Shown: positions 1 through 11,712, counted from the first letter of the stretch. The stretch is DNA of 64,000 nucleotides from Coffea arabica (GCF_036785885.1 NC_092316.1:50229001-50293000); one strand, 5' to 3'. A program made the numbers and translations. Notes: generated by a model not told the origin, from the sequence alone.

Positions 1-75
1 ATAAAGATGATGAAAACCTGAACTTATACTTAAGTGAACTTAATTAACTGAGAAAGGCCAAATGGGACTAGCAGA

Positions 76-765
76 TAGGAGTGGCAATCGGGTCAAATTG
101 AGACTCATGTATAATAGGAACCTGCTGATCCGAACACAACTCACCAACCCGTAACGGATCAAGATACTTGACCTGAACCTAAAATTTTCGAGTTAGTGGG
201 TTGGAGGGTCAATTTCGGGTTGACCTGATATTACCTGAAACATAATTTCAATTTATTAATTTACCACTACAGTTTCTAACGTAACCAATTTCGCACGAGG
301 CTAATTACATAATTAAGTAATAAGAATCTCGATAAAATAATCCCAAATCAGATTTGAAATAAATTAAAACACTGTAAAAATGTTTTATTCCAAACCAGAT
401 CTAAAATAAATTAAGACACTATAAAAGTAGAAAATAATGTAATACATTATTTGTCCAAACGTAATAATTCCAACTTCACGCAACTTAAACAAATTCATTT
501 AGGATTAAACGATTAATGCCTTTGGGAAAAAAAGAATAACTTAGTTTAGTTGGATAAAATATTTTTATATTTATTAAATTCTTTTTAATTCATAAACAGT
601 TTTTGAGGTCAACCCGTGGATGACTTAAATTCGACCTATTTTCTTTTCGGTTCATCGGATTCGACCCGACTCTGATCCGAACCCGCAAAACCTCAATCTA
701 AACCCATTAATTTCGTGTTAGATTCACGTCGTATTTTCAGGTCGTGTCAAAAATTATCACCCTTA
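76..765. mobile_element. hAT-type MITE (TAGGRGTGGCAAT family)
   Basis: Non-autonomous element whose ends read TAGGAGTGGCAAT and ATTATCACCCTTA, an imperfect terminal inverted repeat. The flanks CTAGCAGA (68-75) and CCGGCAGA (766-773) match at 6 of 8 positions, which fits the 8-bp target duplication of hAT transposons. The subterminal parts are rich in CCGA/GGGTC words and the core is AT-rich. The core matches, in inverted orientation, the element at 24385-25085. No transposase reading frame is present. Confidence 0.7.
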
Positions 766-773
766 CCGGCAGA

Positions 774-1404
774 CAGAAATGACACAATCTACTACATTGA
801 TTCATTCAATGGCTCCAAACGAACTTAAAGGGGGGCTCCAAAAAACTGTCTTGGATTACAAGGGCAGAGGGGCAGAGAAAGTTCAAAGTTTCAAACTTGT
901 CGGGCAAGTGGTTTTGAACTAAAAATATGTGAACAAAATTGATTAGTGACTCGCATCTGGCTGTAAACAAACTGACATTTGATTTTGAACGAGCAAACAT
1001 TTTTATTTTGAAGACATTTTTAGTATATTTAAAGGGTAAGTTCGAGAGTTTTAGCTTGTTCGGCTACTAATACTAACTTGATCCATAGAACTCACAAACA
1101 TATATTTTAATTCATCAATTATCTAAATATATTTTAAACACTAGATTAATTAATGATTTACAAATTCAAATACTTTCTAAATAGTCTAAACAATCATCAG
1201 AAGGATTTGAGAAAATTTCAAATTCTTTGTGAAATCTCTTAATCTAAACGCAATCAAATAGTATCGTATAGACAAAAATATCAAATGTCATGACCCAACA
1301 ACCGTGGAGCAAAACATCTCCATCTGCCAAGAAATGTAAGTGGATAAATGAAGGATAATGGGCGCTTTTCCATGACTGGTCTTAATTTTGACACTTAAAA
1401 GAGA
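774..1404. other. Intergenic, no gene seen
   Basis: AT-rich sequence with only short chance reading frames and no recognisable motif or repeat end. Confidence 0.5.
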
Positions 1405-1800
1405 CTTTTCATTATGAACTTTGGCTCCAATAAGCAATATTCTCAATTAATTTAGGAAGAAATTAATCTTTATAAAAAAAAGGGAGGAGGAAGTAACACT
1501 AATTGACATGGGTAAATTGGGAGGGAATCAAAAAGTAATTTGGTCAATTGATTATGACTATTAGGAGGCTTTTTTGTATGACCTTTGGCTCCAATAAGCA
1601 ACACTCTCTATTAATTTAGGAGGGACATAATCTTTTATAAAGAGGGAAAAAATTAAACTATTTTCCGGCAGATTAGGAGGGAATTTAAAAGAAATTTGGT
1701 CCAACTAAGTAACTAATTGTAAGACTAACTTTGGCTCCAATTCTCTGTTTAGGAGGGAAACATTTCTTTTAATAAAGGAAATGAAGGAAAAGTATAAAAG
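1405..1800. repeat. Three imperfect tandem copies of a ~150-bp unit
   Basis: The phrase TTTGGCTCCAATAAGCAA or a close variant recurs at about 1420, 1583 and 1730. Each is followed by a similar stretch with AATTTAGGAGGGA and an A-rich run. Spacing is about 163 and 147 bp. This looks like a decayed local tandem duplication with no coding content. Confidence 0.6.
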
Positions 1801-2117
1801 AGGAAGTTAGGAAATTGTCCTATACACAAATGGGCGGAAAACATCTCTTTCTTCTTTTTTGTTTTTTTTTTAAGTTTTAATCCAGAAAAACTTGCAGAAT
1901 TTCATTGGGGGATTAATATTTAATTACCAAGTTCCTGATTTAACTACTTTTTTTTTTTGTTTTTACTTCATTTTCTTTACTTCCTACTTGAATTCATTTA
2001 CAATAACTTTCTAGCTCTGGTGATTGCAAGATTATATAAAACATTTAACATTCATGTGCAATATTTTAATTTTCGCTACTAATTTATATGACCAGCTATT
2101 GTCGTGTATAACATAGA

Positions 2118-2273
2118 GTAAATCTTATATACACTGACAGTGTGTGTATGGACTATCACTGTTTGATTCATGACATGTGTGTAAAAGTTAAATTTCAAAT
2201 TCAAATTTTGCACAGTTATCATTCATCAAACGCTAATAGTGTATGAACTGTCAATGCAGGAAAGATTAATCCT
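2118..2273. mobile_element. Short hairpin MITE copy
   Basis: The ends read TAAATCTTATATACACTGAC and, on the opposite strand, GGATTAATCTTTCCTGCATT. The internal phrase AAGTTAAATTTCAAATTCAAA also occurs in the hairpin element at 56237-56545 and in fragments near 34350 and 49845. No clear target duplication was found. Confidence 0.55.
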
Positions 2274-2394
2274 ATAACATATACAACTTTCACAGTGCAA
2301 TTTTACTCTTTTCACATCAAATTAATTGTTTTGATTTAGACTCCAGATTTGGTTTACTTGAACAAAAACTCATTCCCCCTCGCTTATTGAAACA

Positions 2395-2586
2395 ATGGCT
2401 GGCCAACTCATGTTTTCTATGCTTCTTTTCGTCATTGCCAGCATTTACCCTGAATTTAGCTTTTGTAAAAGCACACCATTTTCATCCACTGCTTCACAAC
2501 AACTGAAGTTTTGGCATGAAAATGTACAAAACAACATGCCTACAGCTCTTCTGTTCAAATTATCTCCACTCAATAAAGATGACTGA
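2395..2586 (+). pseudogene. BURP/PG1-beta-like N-terminal fragment
   Basis: A 63-codon frame opens with a good plant start context (AACAATGGCT) and a hydrophobic signal-peptide-like stretch (residues 5-22, ending SFC). It continues with a segment reading QLKFWHENVQNNMP and KLSPLNKDD, then TGA. A short signal peptide followed by a (K/R)FW...N.MP...KLSPL segment resembles the first exon of BURP-domain proteins of the polygalacturonase beta-subunit group, from memory of that family. No donor site, BURP domain or second exon is visible in the next kilobase. It is therefore most likely a truncated gene copy; a short secreted peptide gene is the alternative. Confidence 0.35.
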
Positions 2587-3787
2587 AATTTTCACTTCAT
2601 TAGCACCCAAACCATCTTTTTTCATCTAATTCCCAATTAAATTGGTTATAGAAATGGCACCAGAAAAATGGATGCATCTAGTAGATTGCATATACAGCTT
2701 CTTTCCCAAGAAAATCAATACCAAGTATGAGTTTAGATATAAAAGCTAAATAACTACAAAACAACATGTTACTTCATTGCTGCACACTATAATGCACAAA
2801 CTGTGTGCCACAAGAAATTGTTATGCTATGAGCTAAATAGACCTATATAGCTCTTATGAACTATTAGCTTGTGCAGAAAACATGTGTCACCAAAACTTGA
2901 ATAGCTATGAAGTAAAAGTCCACGTGGTGCAATTCTACAAAAATGTCATATGTACCTTTCATCAAAGTTAATGAACACATGCTATTATCAAAGTCCATGG
3001 AGTAATAGCTATGGCTCATTTATCAGTTCTTTAGAAATACATTAAACTTATCTAACAAGTAGAATTTGCTTTTCTACCAGTCATTAAGAGTGACTGAGCA
3101 TCATTCTCTGGCTATTCATGAAGTTAATGACCACCAACAACTTCAATTTTCTATCTAAACTTTTCACAGGTATCAGATAGTCAGGACATATTTCGAAACA
3201 CACTTGTTTAGTTTTTTGAGTTTCTTCATTCGTTAATCTTGAACTGCATTGCTCCTTGAAGTTGTAACCATAACACAGTGCGTTTTACTAGATTTGGCTG
3301 ACAAACTCAATGTCCTACTGATCTGATCATAGCTTATCTACTGTCTTGCAATTTGGAGATATAAAAACATCTATAACAAATAGCTTCAGTTTAGCATGCA
3401 TTTCTTGCAAACAGACAAGCAAAATGAACAAAATTTTACCATAATACTCTTGTTTTTTTAAAAACCAGAAATATGCTCCAGCTAAAGATGCAAGAGCATT
3501 CTTTTTATCCTCTAAGTTCACATGTAAAGCAAATATTTGGCCAATCATGCATCAGATCTTCTTTTCCAAAATAGACATTAAGACAAACAAGTATTTTAAA
3601 TTTTGCCAACAGGGAGACCAAAACTTAAGTGCTTGCTGCTTCAAACATCTATAACAAGATAAAATGCAGTATATGTAAGATTAAGGAAAGTAAGCTCCTG
3701 AAAGAAAATAAAACAAACAGATCAATATGTGGGTGTAAACAAATTAAAATGAATATTGCGAAATAAAATCTTGCTCAAAACAAATTC
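2587..3787. other. Intergenic / 3' flank of CRM gene
   Basis: No coding exon, repeat end or RNA gene is recognised. The part next to 3788 may hold the 3' UTR of the minus-strand CRM gene. Confidence 0.4.
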
Positions 3788-6700
3788 TCATTCAGCATTC
3801 CATTTACTTTGATGTACAGATCCTGAACCTGGTATTCTAGTATAAGAGACACTACCTGTTTCTTCATCACATGACTCTATTTCCCCAATATGAGTTCCAT
3901 CATTCCCATAATCTATTTCAATTGCAGATGCAGTATTATTCTTGCATTTATCATCAAATTCTGAGATTTCTTCAGATTCTAAGATTTCATCATCCATCGA
4001 ATCAATTTCTGTTTGAAAGAAAGTATGCGAACATTCTTCAGTTATTGAAGATGCATCTTCTTTTACCTCAACCTTCCTAGCCCATTCCATCCATCTTGGT
4101 TTATCAAAGATTGAGTTCGGATTCCGGTCATTTGGGTCACCGTAAAGTGCCACATGTCTATAGTATAATTCAAGCTCCTTCTCAGCAATAGCAATAAACC
4201 GTCTAACAGACTCAAGTGACTGCTCGTACTTGGATTTTTCTAATGCCTGAAAGAAGAAGAAAAAATCACTGAAAAGGTTAACAAAATTGTAATCTACAAT
4301 GGAAAAGAGAAGGAAAAAGAGCACATCAAAAACCAGACAAATGTATGCTAAGTAAGACCCCTTTTTCTTTGATTGCCTAAGAGATGACCGCTCATTAAAC
4401 TTATGTCCACAGGATACCCAATCATAAAGGAGACGAATGATTCCAACAAAACAGCCCATCTACGGAGCATTTACATAGCTCAAGCAAAAGTCACATGAGT
4501 GTAAAAAATTTTTTGCCAAGAAGATTCCACAATATTCTCGAATAAGGTAATGTTAATGGTGAGGTTTATAAAAATGAAACCTTCATATGACAACCTTGCG
4601 GACAATTATTATGAATAATTGTTAAAAATTATTATGAAGAATCCCAACAACAGAATAAGAAAGCAGAAAGCTAAAGATTAAATTACTTTTTTTTAAAAAA
4701 AAAAAGTGCCAGAATGCGGTCATTTTCAAAATTATGGCTTCACCTTCAAGCCAATTCATCGTCCAGAATTTTATTTCTCCCTCCTTTTCTTCTTTCATTT
4801 TAGACACAGCTGGAATCCAAATAAACCTTTTGATATAAATGAAAGAGGACCTCTTCCATAGAGTAATCCAATAAAGAGGCAGCTTTCAAAACACTAGATT
4901 TTATAAAAATCTGTCATCGACTTCAAACAAGAAGCAAACTTGAAATTTATTACGACAAGTCCAAGTATAATTATCAGCTTGAGTGCTACTACAAACGTGA
5001 CATTTGCATTTCTGATGAAGACATTCATAGAGCACTGCCACTACCTATAGTGATATCGCAGTTACAAAATTACAGTAAAAGCTAACTGCACATTCTCACA
5101 TGTCATGTCAGACATCCCTGAATGTCTAGTGAATTTGGTACCTAACAGAAGCATGGAACTCTTGTTCAGAACTCCATATATGCTCCTTTCAATAGACAAA
5201 ACAAGTACTTATCCATGATAACCATGACAAGGAAAGAACTATAAATTCCTGTAGTAACCAAGTTGAACGTAAACACAGCCTTGTTTCCCTCCCCTTTTTC
5301 AATTTTGTTTCTTTATTATTTTCTACCAATCTCAGTTTTAGCACCCAAAGAACCATATAATTCCTACACAAGCGAGTTATCATGGCTTAGAGTTGAGGAC
5401 TTTTCTAAAACAACAATGCCGTGCTCCCGAAATTCAGCATCAGGCCTTAAGCTAGGACTTGATACAATCATATAAAAACCACCAACAGCCCGATATAAAG
5501 TCACCAAATTAAGCCTTTATCAATCGAAACGGAAGCATAAAGGCACTGATGTCAAAAGTCAAATTAACTGACATGGTTGGAATCCTTGAATCAATTAAGA
5601 GCTATTTCCAAATGCAAACAGGACCACTAGCGTCTAAAATAGAACCCAAAAAAACAAAGCCACAATCAATATTCAGGATTGCACACAAAACAATCTTATT
5701 GTTGGATCACAAGAACAACTGAATTGATAAAGAAAATTCACAACTTGAAGATCAAATATTCATGTAGAACCATCAAACTGGCTGTAAAGGCAAATAATCC
5801 TTCGATCTTTTTAACAACACCAAGGCACTCATCATGGTCCTGGATGAATATATTTAGGGCAAACAATCCACATTTATTTGCAACATTTTTCAGACATCCA
5901 ACATTTTCATTATAATAGATATATTGCCAAGAACACAGGGGAGAAATATAATGCTCAAACTATGCTTGCAAAAACTCCGGCAGAGTGCATAGTTATTCCC
6001 AAGAAAAAAAAAATCTTTTGGTCAACCAACTCCTATGGACAAGAAAGGTCCTACCAGTATGTTCCAAAAAGTTCTAAAAATCTTGCGAATTTCTATTACA
6101 CATATCCCTAGTACTACGTTTCAAAAGCTAGCAATTTGACATACCAATATTACTTAGATTCTATCCACTTTGCACCCATATGATCATACATGCAACAACA
6201 CGCGCTTGTAACCAAAGTTCAGTAGAAACTTCAGTGATAAAGGATGGCCTGTATGACTGAGGAATAACCAAATAATCCAAATGTACTATACATGTCTGGT
6301 TATGTTATTTCAAGTAACATGTTTGTCATTGTAGATTGTCTTCATGTCCCATGTCCAATGTCAATTTTTCAGCTTCAAAGAAACAAAAATGAAGTGTACC
6401 ATCTCATCAGAAACAGACCCAGGAGTCTTGAAGAAGGAAAAGTAACTGAAAAATGATCAGAAGTTGCATAAGTTATACAAGCCAATGAATGAGTCTAAAT
6501 CAACTCAGACACTAATAGGATTAAAAAATGCAGAAGAAAAGATATGTAGGAAAACCAATCCACAAAGCAATCAAAGATAACTGAGAATCTCCCACAGGTA
6601 GCCAGAGACTTATGTAGTACCCAAAGAAGTATATATTTAAAAGCAAAGTAAATCATACAAGAAACTTACCCTCTTCTTGGACAATGTATCGATGGGCGAC

Positions 6701-8049
6701 ATAACTTCTGGTTGCACAAAATCCTTTCCGCGATAAAAAACTATTGTATCATCACCGATTATTTGAATTGGAATTCCATCACTAAGCCTGGCAATTTCAC
6801 TAGCACAATCTTGCACTTGACCAGGTTTGCAAGGTTTGCAAATGACCTTGACAGTTTCATGCTTCTTCCAATGCAAATGCATATTAAGAATGACACCACC
6901 AAATACTCCTCTCCTACCAATAGGTACATAATTCGACCTTTTCTGGGCCATTTTCTTCATGTAAAATCGCTCTTCGCCAGTCAGCTCATGTGGCTTAACA
7001 ACAGGACCCTGGACCTTGTTGACCTCCTACCGCTTTAGTCTTTCAATTAGCAAGGCTTCCTTAATTTTAGCCTGAGGAAAAGAAAAATCAGCCTCATCAG
7101 TTAACTAACCAAACTAAGCCAATCTGAGGCATACATATAGGACCAATAGCCGATTCTTTCTCTTTGAGAATAACTCTAGAAGGAAAAACGGGGAAAATAG
7201 AAATAATCAATGCCCAGGAATTAAAGGACAACCTTAAGGAGAATTCTGACCACCATTAGTTGATCAGATAGATTAAAAAACACAAACAAGAATTAATTGA
7301 CATCGAAATAAGCGGTAACAAATTGAGTAGCCCCACAAAGATGCACTGCGATGTGCCCATTTTTAACCAGTGAACTATGAACTGCTTAGCCAAAACTATC
7401 CACTATGATCATTCCAGGCACAGAGTTTGTGTCAGGCACACAATTGGTAATCTATTAATTGAGTCCATACATATGAAGATGAATACTAGAAACTTCAAAA
7501 GAGAATACATATCTGAATTATCTTATTCAGAAACAGGCAGTTATTGAGACAGATAGTTGTTTGTCAACTTACCCTTTCAAGCTTGTATTTAAGCCTTTCC
7601 TCAGCATTAGCAAACCTCTGCTTTTTCTTCTTCCCTTTGACACCAAGTCTTCTGGGGTCTCTTTTATTGGCAGCCTTTCTCTTTTGCTTTTCTTTTTTCC
7701 TTTGCATCTTCAACGTCTTCTTTGTCATCCACTTGTCTCTTTTAGGCAGCTCAATTTCATGAGTCTCGAATTTTGGCTTTCCCTGTGGAGATATCACTAA
7801 ATTCACTCTGCCATGGCTAAAATTCCTCAGTGCCAACCATGAACTTCTTGAAGTCAATTGCATTGAAGGCCTAAAGATCACTGAAAAGGGTTGGCACTTG
7901 GCACAGGTTCTGAAGAATTGGGATAGCAAGGACCTTAAAAACATCAATTGGGAAGTGATCGGCAGTTGCAGCGACGGTGAGGACGACAACTTCTCCACCT
8001 CCTTTTGCTCCTCGGCTTTGCTCCCGTTTTCTGTTTTCTGTTTTTTCAT
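3788..8049 (-). CDS. CRM-domain protein (At3g25440-like) with in-frame TAG
   Basis: Three exons on the minus strand: 8049-7573, 7071-6670 and 4246-3788. All introns are phase 0 with GT..AG ends, and the last intron is about 2.4 kb. Read through, it gives about 445 residues. Residues 1-80 are Ser/Arg-rich; the second Met (7944, MFLRSLLSQFF) starts a better organelle-targeting peptide. A Lys/Arg-rich linker follows, then a CRM (CRS1-YhbY) RNA-binding fold with the loop GRRGVFGG. The end is acidic. The closest remembered protein is Arabidopsis At3g25440, predicted to be organellar and linked to group II intron splicing only by family. Codon 174 is TAG (7029-7027), where relatives have Tyr in LKRYEV. 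Downstream coding sequence is fully open and well conserved. The gene is therefore either recently disabled, polymorphic, or affected by a base error. Confidence 0.8.
7027..7029 (-). other. Premature TAG stop in CRM gene exon 2
   Basis: On the minus strand the exon reads GAA AGA CTA AAG CGG TAG GAG GTC. The stop lies 14 codons into exon 2, upstream of the CRM domain. A single base change from TAC or TAT would restore the family residue Tyr. No alternative splice site that would skip only this codon is apparent. Confidence 0.85.
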
Positions 8050-8357
8050 GATTTGCTTGTTTTGCCTTTTTTTTATTTATTCTAGAAAGAAATAAAATCT
8101 AAATAATACACAATTATATCAAAAGCCAAAATTTCCTGAAAATTAAAAGAACTTTCTTGCGCAATTTGGGTACTGTGAATTCATCGACTTTAGGAAGTAC
8201 AAGTTTATTACATTTACCTTACTCGATATTTGGGCAAATAACAAAATTTACCTCATAATTTGATCAAATTCCAATAAACTCCTTACAATGGCAAAATGTT
8301 CATCAAATACCCCTTTACTGAACATTAGAAATGATGCTTATGGGTGCTTGTTAAATA
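8050..8357. other. 5' flank of CRM gene
   Basis: Contains the upstream region of the minus-strand CRM gene. I did not identify a convincing TATA box or other gene. Confidence 0.35.
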
Positions 8358-8775
8358 CTCCGTCTTTCCCGATAAGTTTGTTGCACTTGGGAAGATGTAA
8401 TTTTTATCAACAGTGCATTGAATCTTGCAAATTTTATTTCACTTTCCACTTTTGCTCTCTAACGTGTAATGCATACAAAGAAAGTTATGTTGGAAATATA
8501 TTGCTGTAGGGCCTATCTATTTTGTTTAACTCAAAATTGCATGACAAAGATCATGTATCAACAACGCTTAACACGCATTTGGGGGTGTTTTTCACACACC
8601 AAATTGTGGTGCTTCCTTTTTACTTTGACTTTTGAGTTAAAGTTGTAGGTACCCATATTTTGAAAGGGTAAATGTTGAAATTGGATGTAAAAAAGTTTTC
8701 TATTTTGGATATGTGACAATTATTTTGGAATAGACAAAAAAGAAAAGCATAACAACTTCAATGAGTCAGAGGGAG
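8358..8775. mobile_element. Stowaway-like (Tc1/mariner) non-autonomous element
   Basis: The left end CTCCGTCTTTCCC and the right end GTCAGAGGGAG are the imperfect CTCCCTCTGTC-type terminal repeat of plant mariner/Stowaway elements. Both are bordered by TA (8356-8357 and 8776-8777), the expected target dinucleotide. It is 418 bp long with no coding capacity. Confidence 0.7.
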
Positions 8776-8777
8776 TA

Positions 8778-9645
8778 GGTTTCAAGTATTTAACGGGTAT
8801 CAAAATGTTAACAACACTCATTTGTTTAATAGTTTTGTAAGGTTTGAGAGAATGTTTTGTTATTTGTCCAGAACCTTGGGATCTGATTCATAAGTTTGCC
8901 TAACCTCAAAGGAAGTAAGCACAATTAACTCAAGATTAACAAGGGATGGAATTCTATCAATTAATATGTATAGATCCCAAAAAGTAGCTAGATGCTTTGC
9001 ACCATTATTTGAACAATCTCCATTATTCTTGGCAAAACCAAAATCAAAATTACCTTGTTTATTTTTACGGATTCCACCCTAGTTGGAATTTTTATAGCAA
9101 AAAATAAAAATAAAAAGGTCTGCATCCTAAAAGATTAATGTTGAAATTGAAATGATTTTACCATTTTGAAATTGTGCGCCCCATTTTTAATGAAAAATAT
9201 AAAATTTCTAAAGTTTGTGGTTTGAAAATCTTTTGAACCATTCAAAAAAAAAAAAAAAACAAGTGGTCTAAAGAAACATTTAAAGCATACTTCGTAAGGC
9301 TTGAAATGCTTTGACAAATGGCAAGTGATATAATTTCTATGTAACTATTGAATTTTGAAGAATCTATAGTTGTTTAAATATTAAAGAGAATAATTGACGC
9401 AAGCTTATTTAGTGTAAATCCACTTAACTAGATTGCTAGACAACGCTCTAGAGAATTAAACTCATATTTTCACAAACATGTACCAGAACACTGACAAGTT
9501 CATTGCATAATGAAGTAATTCTAAGTCTAAAATTGTCAAAAGGTTGTATAGATATCATTTTTAAAAAATTAGAAATTTGAATCATTCAATTTTAAGGAAA
9601 ATAAAAAAAAAGTTCATAAATGGACATAGTTGCTTGTAAGATAGC
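8778..9645. other. Intergenic, AT-rich
   Basis: No gene is recognised. A poly-A run lies near 9245-9259. Reading frames here are short and without family resemblance. Confidence 0.45.
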
Positions 9646-9776
9646 TCATTACAATAACTATGATGGTAGGTTGTAAAATTTGTTGAAATTGAAGGGGTCT
9701 AAGTGCAATTTTAATGGAACTCCATTTCTGGATTCAATGATGTAACAGCCGCAATGGCAGCAGTCCGGTGGATGAA
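9646..9776 (-). pseudogene. Broken duplicate of the cysteine-rich peptide exon 2
   Basis: This stretch matches the 3' half of the cysteine-rich gene at 10372-10810 in two blocks: the codons for PPxCCxCxCY...ES, and the downstream phrase TTGAAGGGGTCTAAGTGCAA against TTGAAGGGCTTCGAGCGTAA. In minus-strand translation it reads HPPDCCHCGCY, then runs to a TAG near 9660. The first half of exon 2, with the CxxCxCC block, and exon 1 are missing. It is therefore a partial local duplicate. Confidence 0.65.
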
Positions 9777-10280
9777 GACTCACATCTTCGGTTACCGTCA
9801 ACTCCTAGACCCCTTGAGGCATGAAAGCCGGGCAGGTCTAGAACAAGGGACAATGAAATTCTACTGGAGTCGGTAGAATGGCAGGGCTACTAATCAACTA
9901 TCACTTAAATAGATGCCCACCACATGTTCTGTGAGGCAGGAGGATTCAAATCTCGCCTCCCATTAAAAGTTGTCATTTAATGTAGTTTCTTTTATATTCA
10001 CATAGATGGTTAATGTACCAGTATGGTTTGATGGTGGTTCAATTTTCGTCGGTTCCCGTGGCTCTGTTGGATCACCCCCTAGTATAGATTAAAGTACGAT
10101 TAGGTGTAAATAATGACAATAAACCAAAAAAAAAAAAAAAAGAATAGAATGTGAGTTATTAGAGGGTAAAGCAAACTGCCCTACTTGCTTTCAAGCCGAT
10201 GCCCTCCATCTCCCTTCTTGGACTTGCTTATGATAATAGAATTACACCGTGTGTATTTTGTAACTGTAGATAACTTATTA
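9777..10280. other. Intergenic between duplicate and parent gene
   Basis: No gene is seen. A poly-A run at about 10124-10141 could be the tail of an old retroposon whose body I did not delimit. Confidence 0.35.
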
Positions 10281-10371
10281 CTATAACTATTACAGCAAGT
10301 TGTAAAATTTGTCGAAATTGAAGGGCTTCGAGCGTAATTTTCCTGGACATTGTGTGTGTTTGGATAGAAGA

Positions 10372-10810
10372 TTATTTGGAATAATTTTTTTTTTTAAAAA
10401 AATACTGTAACATTTTTTTGATGTAAAGTACATGAGCGATAAAAAGATGATTGAAATAGGCGTTGATAATGTAAGCAAGTCCGTATTTATTTCCTGATTC
10501 AGTACCATAACAGGCGCAATAGCAGCACTCTGGTGGCGGTTCCCTCTGGCAACATAAACATTGAGGACACCCTGGCTTCTGCATAATTTCTGCTTCAGCC
10601 AAAAAGTAATGAATTTTAAAAAAAAATTAGCAAGATAGCAGTAAAAAAAAACTAATTGACTTAGCAAGATAAAAGAAAAATAAAATTAGATGTACCTCGA
10701 TGAGTTAATCCAGTAATTCCAGCTGCATGGGATGTTATGGTTGATGAAAGCAAGATTGCAAAGATAAGAAATGCAACCACAAGAGGCTCTTGTGAGGATT
10801 TGGCTTCCAT
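10372..10810 (-). CDS. Small secreted cysteine-rich protein, two exons
   Basis: Exon 1 (10810-10696) starts with ATG and encodes 38 residues that form a clear signal peptide: a polar start, a hydrophobic core VVAFLIFAILL, and likely cleavage after SHA or SHAA. It ends in a CGAG/GTACA donor. Exon 2 starts at 10589 after GAAGCAG and keeps frame. It encodes CPQCLCC, a spacer with PPP, then CCYCACYG, giving the pattern CxxCxCC-x7-CCxCxC with eight cysteines. A TATATAA box lies on the minus strand at about 10906-10913, roughly 95 bp upstream of the ATG. The 110-residue end (to 10372) is uncertain. A repeat with the phrase ATACTGTAACATTTTTTTGA interrupts the 3' part, so the native stop may have been just after the last Cys. 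I do not recognise a named family; a secreted signalling or defence-type peptide is inference. Confidence 0.6.
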
Positions 10811-10904
10811 TGCTTTCCTAATTGCTTTGAATTATGACTAGTAGAAAATTTGGCCTTGAAGGATTTTTTTTTTTTTTTTTGCAATTAGCAAGCCTTTTGG
10901 CCAT

Positions 10905-10915
10905 GGTTTATATAG
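10905..10915 (-). promoter_or_regulatory. TATA box of the cysteine-rich gene
   Basis: The minus strand reads CCTATATAAAC, about 95 bp before the start codon at 10810. This is a typical plant core-promoter spacing once a short leader is allowed for. Confidence 0.55.
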
Positions 10916-11703
10916 GTGGTTAAGGTCTTCTAAGTAAACGCTAAACATGTCTTCCATGCAACTAGGGAAGTTGAATTTTTTTTCAAAGACAAATGGTCCC
11001 AATTTCAAGCTTCAATCTTGAGTCCTACAATTCTCAATGCTCTATCATTTTCCTGGAAAATAACCCCTAATGTTTTGGAATGATTCAGAAATTTCAATGG
11101 AATTTGTCGAAATTCAATTCCGCGCAATACGGCCTAAATTAAATCACCAAAATTGTTTCTTTTGATGGTTGGTTGAATGAGTACATGAATAACTAGTCCC
11201 TGTCAATTGTCCCTGTCAATTCTGTTTAGATTGCCATTTAGTCTTCCCACTAGTCCTTTCCCAATGTGAATCATTTAAATTCTTGAAGGCAAAATTTTGT
11301 TGTATTTTAGAACAAATATCAAAATTTCAAATTCCCATAGATGATCACCATATATGGAGATTTTTTTTTCTCGGATCAAAGTAATTAAAGAGGTGCCAGC
11401 ATAAGTTGGTGCAGTTGATAAGAAAAGACTACCTTTTTTCTTAATAAAAAAGTCGTGTTTTTGAATTTCACTGCCTATGTGAAAATTGATGCCTTGACAC
11501 GTAATAATGACTGAAGTCGAACTCATTCCAACTTTTTCTCTCATTCAAACATTTCATACAAAAAAAAAATAGTAACTACAGATATTACATGCACGCGGAA
11601 ACATATAGCAATCTGAAGAGGGACCAAAATTTTCGTTGAGCTTGGTAAAACCATTGAAGTTCGGCTTTAAAAGAAGGTAAAATAAGGTAAATTCCCCTAA
11701 ATT
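10916..11703. other. Intergenic
   Basis: Upstream region of the cysteine-rich gene followed by AT-rich sequence without a recognised gene. A small direct repeat (GTCCCTGTCAATT twice) lies near 11196-11222. Confidence 0.4.
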
Positions 11704-11712
11704 ATCTTCCCA

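Noticed and set aside
10290-10667. 125-codon minus-strand frame
   Set aside because: Overlaps the cysteine-rich gene in another frame. The spliced frame with signal peptide and cysteine motif is better supported.
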